Shown in pieces: positions 33,291 to 40,459 of a DNA stretch of 40,459 bases. Made by a program: the position numbers and the translations under genes. The notes under the pieces are model-generated. The model had not been told where the DNA came from and did no database searches. It saw only the letters and a program-made list of their open reading frames with translations. The stretch covers positions 1-40,459 of the forward strand of contig JAFGHC010000015.1 of assembly GCA_016939335.1 (NCBI GenBank), written 5' to 3'. The stretch comes from Candidatus Saganbacteria bacterium (lineage in GTDB: Bacteria; Margulisbacteria; WOR-1; O2-12-FULL-45-9; XYB2-FULL-48-7). How positions within the stretch are numbered: position 1 is the stretch's first letter; each line of letters begins with the position of its first letter.

Positions 33291-34434
33291 CCTTGTCTCC
33301 CCTGCCCGACAGGCAGACGATCACGGTCTGCGTTTTATCCAGTTTGGGCGCCAGTTTCTTCAAATAAGCGATCGCGTGCGCCGACTCGAGCGCCGGGATA
33401 ATGCCTTCGGCGCGGGACAATAATTTAAAGCCCGCCAGCGCTTCTTGATCATTGGCCGTCACGTATTCGACGCGGCCGAGTTCCTTCAAATAACTGTGCT
33501 CCGGGCCGGCGCCGGAGTAGTCGAGCCCGGCCGAGATCGAATGGGTGTTCATGATCTGGCCGCTCTTCGTCTGCAGGACGTACTCTCTGGCCCCGTGCAG
33601 GACGCCGACGGAACCTTTGGCCAGCGAAGCCGCTCCCGCCGCCTCCACACCGGCCATCTTCACCCCGCTGTCTTCAAGAAAAGGATGGAACAGTCCGATC
33701 GAATTGCTGCCGCCGCCGACACAGGCGACAAGATAATCGGGCTCTTTCTTCTCCAGTTCGAAATGCTGGCCCTTGGCTTCCCGGCCGATCACCGACTGGA
33801 AATCGCGCACCATCATCGGGTAGGGATGCGGGCCGACGCAGGAACCGAGACAATAAAAAGTGTCGTTCGGGTGGGCCATCCAGTCGCGCAGCGTTTCGTT
33901 GACCGCGTCTTTCAGCGTCTTGCTCCCGCTTTTGACCGGCACGACCTTCGCCCCCAGGAGGTTCATCCGGTAAACGTTGAGCGCCTGCCGCCCGATGTCC
34001 GTCTCGCCCATGTAGACGACGCATTCGAGGCCGAAGAGCGCCGCCGCCGTGGCGGTCGCCACGCCGTGCTGCCCGGCGCCCGTTTCCGCGATGATCCGCC
34101 GCTTCCCCATCCGCCGCGCCAGCAGCAGCTGGCCCAGCGTGTTGTTGATCTTGTGGGCGCCGGTGTGGCAGAGATCTTCCCGCTTGAGGTAGATCTTCGC
34201 GCCGCCCAGCTCGCGCGTCAGCCGCGCGGCAAAATAAAGCGGCGTCGGCCGGCCGGCATAATGCTCGAGATAAGCGGCAAGCTCGTCGTGAAAAGCGGCG
34301 TCGGACCGGGCCGACCGGTAAGCGGCGATCAGGTTTTCCAGCGGCGCCATCAAAGTCTCGGGGACGAACTTGCCGCCGAAGCGGCCGAAATGGCCGGCGG
34401 CGTCAGGCAGTTCGGAAAAGCGCGGCAGCGGCAT
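33265..34434 (-). CDS. trpB: Tryptophan synthase beta chain
   Basis: TrpB joins indole and serine to tryptophan with pyridoxal phosphate. The 389-residue product has [17 protein letters not shown], the PLP lysine in [30 protein letters not shown] and the phosphate-binding [12 protein letters not shown]. It is the normal TrpB1 type that pairs with TrpA. No other trp genes or leader peptide are near, and the -10 box lies too close to the ATG for an attenuator. Confidence 0.97.
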   Translation of the reverse strand: MPLPRFSELPDAAGHFGRFGGKFVPETLMAPLENLIAAYRSARSDAAFHDELAAYLEHYAGRPTPLYFAARLTRELGGAKIYLKREDLCHTGAHKINNTLGQLLLARRMGKRRIIAETGAGQHGVATATAAALFGLECVVYMGETDIGRQALNVYRMNLLGAKVVPVKSGSKTLKDAVNETLRDWMAHPNDTFYCLGSCVGPHPYPMMVRDFQSVIGREAKGQHFELEKKEPDYLVACVGGGSNSIGLFHPFLEDSGVKMAGVEAAGAASLAKGSVGVLHGAREYVLQTKSGQIMNTHSISAGLDYSGAGPEHSYLKELGRVEYVTANDQEALAGFKLLSRAEGIIPALESAHAIAYLKKLAPKLDKTQTVIVCLSGRGDKDVESIKNL

Positions 34435-34442
34435 AATGCTTC

Positions 34443-34470
34443 ATTATATAATAAACAGCGGAAAAAACAA
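34443..34470 (-). promoter_or_regulatory. Promoter of trpBA-HD
   Basis: On the minus strand TTGTTT and TATAAT (34443-34448 on plus) are 16 bp apart. The -10 ends 8 nt before ATG 34434, so the operon has no leader for attenuation. Confidence 0.65.
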
Positions 34471-34623
34471 AATAGGGCTTGATTTACAATTTAAAAGGTG
34501 CAAGAATACGGGCGATAAAGGACTTTCGGGCGAAACGTTCGAGCCTATATTTTAGGATAGAAGGGGGTGATGCCGAGAGCATATACCGGGTCGGAGGTCC
34601 TAGTTCTTAGAAGGGGGATGAAA

Positions 34624-35091
34624 ATGAAAAAGATTATTGGTGTTTTGTTGATCAGCGTTTTCGCTTTAGCGGCCGCCTCTTCCGCCCAATTGTCTATTGG
34701 CGTTGATCCGGTTGCCAACGCAGGTTCCTTGGCATTGAGGTATGATTTTGCCGGAGGAATCATCGGCAAGGTTGGGGTTAATTATAACAACGTTTCCGTA
34801 GGCGGGGCCTCGACTTCCACAACCGGTTATGGGGTTCAATTAGCCTATGCGCTGCCCATGATGATCGGCAAAGTGAAGCCGCTGATTGGCCTGAACTACA
34901 GCTCCGACGGCGCCTCCACAGCCACCACCAATACTTCTCTTAGACTGGGCGGGGAAGTTGAAGTGGCGTCGGGCGTGCTGTTGAGCGCGGGCATTACCGC
35001 GTACAATTCGGCGAGCACCGGCGGCGGAACGGCCACGAGCACGATCAGCACTGGTGGTGCTTGGATAGGCATTTATTGCAACCTGATGTAA
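34624..35091 (+). CDS. Small outer-membrane beta-barrel-like protein
   Basis: From ATG 34624 the 155-residue product has a signal peptide (about 1-21, cleavage after AASSA) and about eight alternating beta strands (LSIGVDPV, LALRYDF, KVGVNYNNV, YGVQLAYALP, PLIGLNYSS, SLRLGGEVEV, LLSAGITAYN, AWIGIYCNLM) with Ser/Thr/Gly-rich loops. This fits a small 8-strand barrel. The role is unknown. Upstream, the sequence AGAAGGGGG+ATG occurs twice (34560 and 34610 areas); the ATG at 34624, 6 nt after the second GGGGG, gives the proper signal peptide. A -10-like TATATT at 34544 may be its promoter. Confidence 0.75.
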   Translation: MKKIIGVLLISVFALAAASSAQLSIGVDPVANAGSLALRYDFAGGIIGKVGVNYNNVSVGGASTSTTGYGVQLAYALPMMIGKVKPLIGLNYSSDGASTATTNTSLRLGGEVEVASGVLLSAGITAYNSASTGGGTATSTISTGGAWIGIYCNLM

Positions 35092-35120
35092 TTGTTGGTC
35101 TCTGTTAAGGGTTTTGAACA

Positions 35121-35160
35121 CCCCCCATCTCTCCTTGCGGAGGATGGGGGGTTGTTTTTT
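35121..35160 (+). terminator. Rho-independent terminator
   Basis: A strong hairpin (CCCCCCATC paired with GATGGGGGG, inner CTCC/GGAG) is followed by TTGTTTTTT. It ends the beta-barrel gene transcript. Confidence 0.92.
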
Positions 35161-35170
35161 AACTTTATGC

Positions 35171-35217
35171 TTGACATAATTATTGTTAAGGTTTATAATA
35201 AGGTTTATGTTAAGGTT
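35171..35217 (+). promoter_or_regulatory. Promoter and direct-repeat operator of the HspR-like gene
   Basis: TTGACA (35171-35176) and TATAAT (35194-35199) are 17 bp apart, a consensus promoter. TAAGGTT occurs three times at exact 12-bp steps (35187, 35199, 35211), over and around the -10 box and the start. This is the place and spacing of an operator for a protein bound along one face of the helix, suggesting autorepression. Confidence 0.75.
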
Positions 35218-35503
35218 CTTGCACGACAGCCACAAGCCGGTCTATACCATTCATGTTGCGGCCGAGCTGATCGGCTGCCACCCGCGCACCCTGCGCCTCT
35301 ACGAGCAGGCGGGCCTGGTCCAGCCGCGGCGCACCGCCAAGAATTACCGGCTTTATTCCCAGTTCGACCTGACGCGGGTCAAAAAAGTCTGCGCCCTGAT
35401 GGACGAGTGGGACCTGACCCTGTCGGGGGTCAGGGCGATGTTCAAGCTGGCCGAGCGCTGCCATATCGAGATCGAAAAGATGTTCGCGGAGATGCTGTCT
35501 TAG
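35207..35503 (+). CDS. MerR-family regulator, HspR-like
   Basis: The 98-residue product has a MerR winged-helix domain: VYTIHVAAELIGCHPRTLRLYEQAGLVQPRRTAKNYRLYSQFDLTRVKKV. The 'HPRTLRLYE...GLV.P.RT' pattern matches HspR, the heat-shock repressor, better than metal sensors, and no cysteine pair for metal is present. The -10 box ends 7 nt before ATG 35207, so an upstream TTG in frame is not used and the message is leaderless. It sits directly before clpC, a typical HspR target in other bacteria, so it probably represses clpC and itself (inference). Confidence 0.83.
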   Translation: MLRFLHDSHKPVYTIHVAAELIGCHPRTLRLYEQAGLVQPRRTAKNYRLYSQFDLTRVKKVCALMDEWDLTLSGVRAMFKLAERCHIEIEKMFAEMLS

Positions 35504-35532
35504 TTGCGGTCGCCCCGTCAATTGTCTATAAT
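35504..35532 (+). promoter_or_regulatory. Promoter of clpC
   Basis: TTGCGG (35504-35509) and TATAAT (35527-35532) are 17 bp apart, directly after the stop of the HspR-like gene. Confidence 0.78.
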
Positions 35533-35544
35533 TACTGAAACAAA

Positions 35545-35560
35545 TTAGCTGATCAGCTAA
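35545..35560. promoter_or_regulatory. Perfect 16-bp palindrome in the clpC leader
   Basis: TTAGCTGATCAGCTAA lies 13 nt after the clpC -10 box, a natural place for a repressor site. It occurs once, unlike the repeats nearby. Confidence 0.5.
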
Positions 35561-35562
35561 CA

Positions 35563-35623
35563 CCCCGCACTGAAGTGCGGGGAATAAAAAAAAGAAGGTT
35601 ATTCCCCATACTTTAGTATGGGG
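35563..35623. repeat. Inverted pair of small palindromes in the clpC leader
   Basis: CCCCGCACT/AGTGCGGGG (35563-35582) and CCCCATACT/AGTATGGGG (35604-35623) face opposite ways, as before pilM. They form stable hairpins in the 5' leader of clpC. Confidence 0.9.
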
Positions 35624-35659
35624 TCTTCAGAAAACCGACAAGAAGGAAGAAATATAAAT

Positions 35660-38538
<2,879 letters not shown>

Positions 38539-38539
<1 letters not shown>

Positions 38540-40459
38540 TGGCGGGCTACAACCCTTCACAGCTCGAGCCCCGATGGCAGACGGAATGGGATAAGCAGCA
38601 GTTATTCAAGACCCCGGAAACCGCCGGTCCGCTTAAATATTACGATCTCGTCATGTTCCCCTATCCTTCCGGCAACCTGCACATGGGCCATGTCCGCAAC
38701 TACGCCATCGGCGACGTGATCGCCCGCTATAAAAGGATGCAGGGTTTCGCCGTCCTCCAGCCGATCGGCTGGGACGCCTTCGGCCTGCCGGCGGAGAACG
38801 CCGCCATCAAGAATAAAACTCACCCCGAACCGTGGACCGACAGCTGTATCGAGCGGATGAAAAAACAGCTTAAGCGCCTCGGTATTTCTTACGACTGGGA
38901 GCGCGAGGTCAATACCAGCAAGCCGGAATATTATAAATGGACGCAGTGGCTCTTTCTTTTAATGTACAAGAAGGGTTTGGCCTACCGCAATAAAGCGACG
39001 GTCAACTGGTGTTCAAAGTGCGACACCGTCCTCGCCAACGAGCAGGTCGTCAAAGAGGATAAGTGCTGGCGCTGCGAAACGGCCGTCGAGCAAAGGGAAC
39101 TGGAGCAGTGGTTCTTTAAGATAACTGACTACGCCGACCGTCTCTTAGCCGACCTGGAAAAGTTATCCGGTTGGCCGGAACCCGTCAAGATCATGCAGCG
39201 GAACTGGATCGGGAAATCGGAGGGAGTCGAGATACAGTTTGCTATCAATTCCCCACACTTAAGTGTGGGGAATAAAAAACTTACTATATATACTACGAGG
39301 CCGGACACCTTGTTCGGCGTCACCTACATGGTATTGGCGCCTGAACATCCGCTGGCGCTCGAGCTTTCCAAAGGAACGCCGCAGGAAAAGACGGTCAAAG
39401 AATATATCGAGAAGGTCAAGCATGAAAGCACCCACGAACGCGCGGTTTCGACGGGGAAAGAAGGCGTCTTCACCGGCGGTTACGCCGTCAACCCGGCCAA
39501 CGGCGAGGCGGTCCCCATCTGGCTAGCAGATTATGTCCTGATGGGCTACGGCACCGGCGCCGTCATGGCCGTCCCCGCGCACGACCAGCGCGACTTCGAT
39601 TTTGCCGAACAAAACAAGCTTCCAGTAAAACAAGTGATACGATCCGCGACCGGCGACTCGCGACCCGTGACAATGAACGAAGCTTTTGTGGATGAAGGCA
39701 TCATGGTGAACTCCGGTAAGTTTACCGGGCTCAAGAGCAGCGAAGCCCTCGAAAAGATCGGCGACGAGTATGGCGAGTGGCGGGTCAAGTTCAAACTGCG
39801 CGACTGGCTCGTTTCCCGCCAGCGCTACTGGGGCGCACCGATCCCGGTCATTTATTGCGACAAGTGCGGCACCGTCCCGGTCCCCGAAGCCGAACTCCCC
39901 GTCCGCCTGCCGACCGACGTCAAGTTCACCGGCGAGGGAGCTTCTCCCTTAACGACATCGAAGACATTCCTGGAAACGAAATGCCCGAAATGCGGTGGCC
40001 CGGCCCGGCGAGAGACCGACACGCTCGACACATTCAATTGCTCGTCCTGGTACTACTTCCGCTATGCCGATCCTCACAATGACAAGGAACCCTTCAGCAA
40101 AGAAAAAGCCAAGCGCTGGCTGCCGGTCGATCAATACATTGGCGGCATCGAGCATGCCATTCTGCATCTCCTCTACTCGCGGTTCTTCACCAAAGTTCTT
40201 TTTGACGCCGGCTGGTCGGCAACCGACGAACCGTTCACAAATTTATTAACGCAAGGGATGGTCGTCAAGGACGGGGCCAAAATGTCGAAGTCAAAAGGGA
40301 ATGTCGTCGACCCCGATTATATTATTGAAAAATACGGCGCCGACACCGCGCGGCTCTTTATCCTCTTCGCTTCACCGCCGGAGAAGGAGCTTGAGTGGTC
40401 GGACCAGGGAGTCGAGGGAAGCTTCCGTTTTTTGAGCAGAGTTTGGCGTCTTGTCGCGG
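38539..40459 (+). CDS. leuS: Leucyl-tRNA synthetase, 5' part (cut by window end)
   Basis: About 640 residues are visible; the rest lies beyond the window. It has the HIGH motif ([14 protein letters not shown]), [12 protein letters not shown], a zinc-like CSKCD...CWRC site, the editing domain ([21 protein letters not shown]), [11 protein letters not shown] and the KMSKS loop ([12 protein letters not shown]). The ATG overlaps the clpC stop (TAATG). Two repeat insertions are in frame: a palindrome at 39251-39270 ([11 protein letters not shown]) at the entry to the editing domain, and a heptamer array at 39644-39671 (ATGDSRPV). Both are in variable loops. Confidence 0.97.
39251..39270. repeat. 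Small palindrome inside leuS
   Basis: CCCCACACT/AGTGTGGGG, with flanking AATT and AATA, lies in frame in leuS and encodes part of NSPHLSVGN. It is the same element as the intergenic copies. Confidence 0.93.
39644..39671. repeat. Four-unit heptamer array inside leuS
   Basis: Units CCGCGAC, CGGCGAC, TCGCGAC and CCGTGAC are in exact 7-bp register and in frame. Confidence 0.9.

Noticed and set aside
34435-34442. trp attenuator or leader peptide
   Set aside because: The -10 box is 8 nt from the trpB ATG, so no leader exists.
33445-34482. 345-codon open frame opposite trpB
   Set aside because: Shadow of a well-supported trpB with complete motifs.
35618-35659. 14-residue upstream extension of ClpC
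   Set aside because: It is encoded by the REP-like palindrome and flank; the ATG at 35660 gives the conserved zinc finger start and a ribosome site.

Overview
The window is a dense, GC-rich stretch of bacterial chromosome with about 43 genes, nearly all housekeeping. A secretin, a predicted outer-membrane protein and the lipoprotein enzymes Lgt and LspA indicate a diderm (two-membrane) bacterium. The gene content and the many strange small repeats fit an uncultivated lineage. I lean weakly towards Margulisbacteria/WOR-1 (Saganbacteria), but no rRNA or other decisive marker is present. There is no phage, CRISPR array, insertion sequence or tRNA gene that I can recognise.

Layout. 204-4650: type IV pilus alignment operon pilM-N (fused), pilO, a pilP-like gene with a long threonine-rich linker, and the secretin pilQ. 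4640-6207 (minus): gpsA-plsY for phospholipid synthesis. 6274-7998 (minus): an unrecognised 59-residue four-cysteine protein and a leucine-rich-repeat protein. 8145-9150: efp-accB. 9157-9965 (minus): a half-size TSUP permease and yqeY. 10188-12385: a hypothetical gene, an iron-sulfur flavoprotein and an NAD-type isocitrate dehydrogenase. 12689-17722: ddl-ftsQ-ftsZ, marC and a sensor kinase. 17760-20609: ileS. 20914-22089 (minus): an unknown protein. 22240-26131: ahcY, a DUF5665 protein, lspA, lgt and rluD. 26128-28644 (minus): two small unknown proteins, speB and speD. 28722-31998: thpR, rpsA, pyrF, queF. 32000-34434 (minus): trpB-trpA-HD. 34624-40459: a small beta-barrel protein, an HspR-like regulator, clpC and the 5' part of leuS.

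The unusual part is not a gene cluster but the repeat landscape. At least six families of short 'word' repeats occur. Their sequences are unrelated, yet most share a 7-bp unit (some 6 or 8 bp). They lie between genes and also in frame inside essential genes: ileS carries five, leuS two, and rluD, trpA and queF one each. A second class is a small palindrome with covarying arms, found as eight copies in alternating orientation like a BIME. A third is a ~103-bp inverted-repeat element in two copies, one of which appears to supply the -35 box of rpsA. Repeats also supply the start codons of ddl and ftsQ.

Transcription also looks distinctive. About ten genes have a good -10 box ending only 6-11 nt before the start codon, which predicts leaderless mRNAs. 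The single EF-P has a non-canonical tip loop without the usual PGKG motif.
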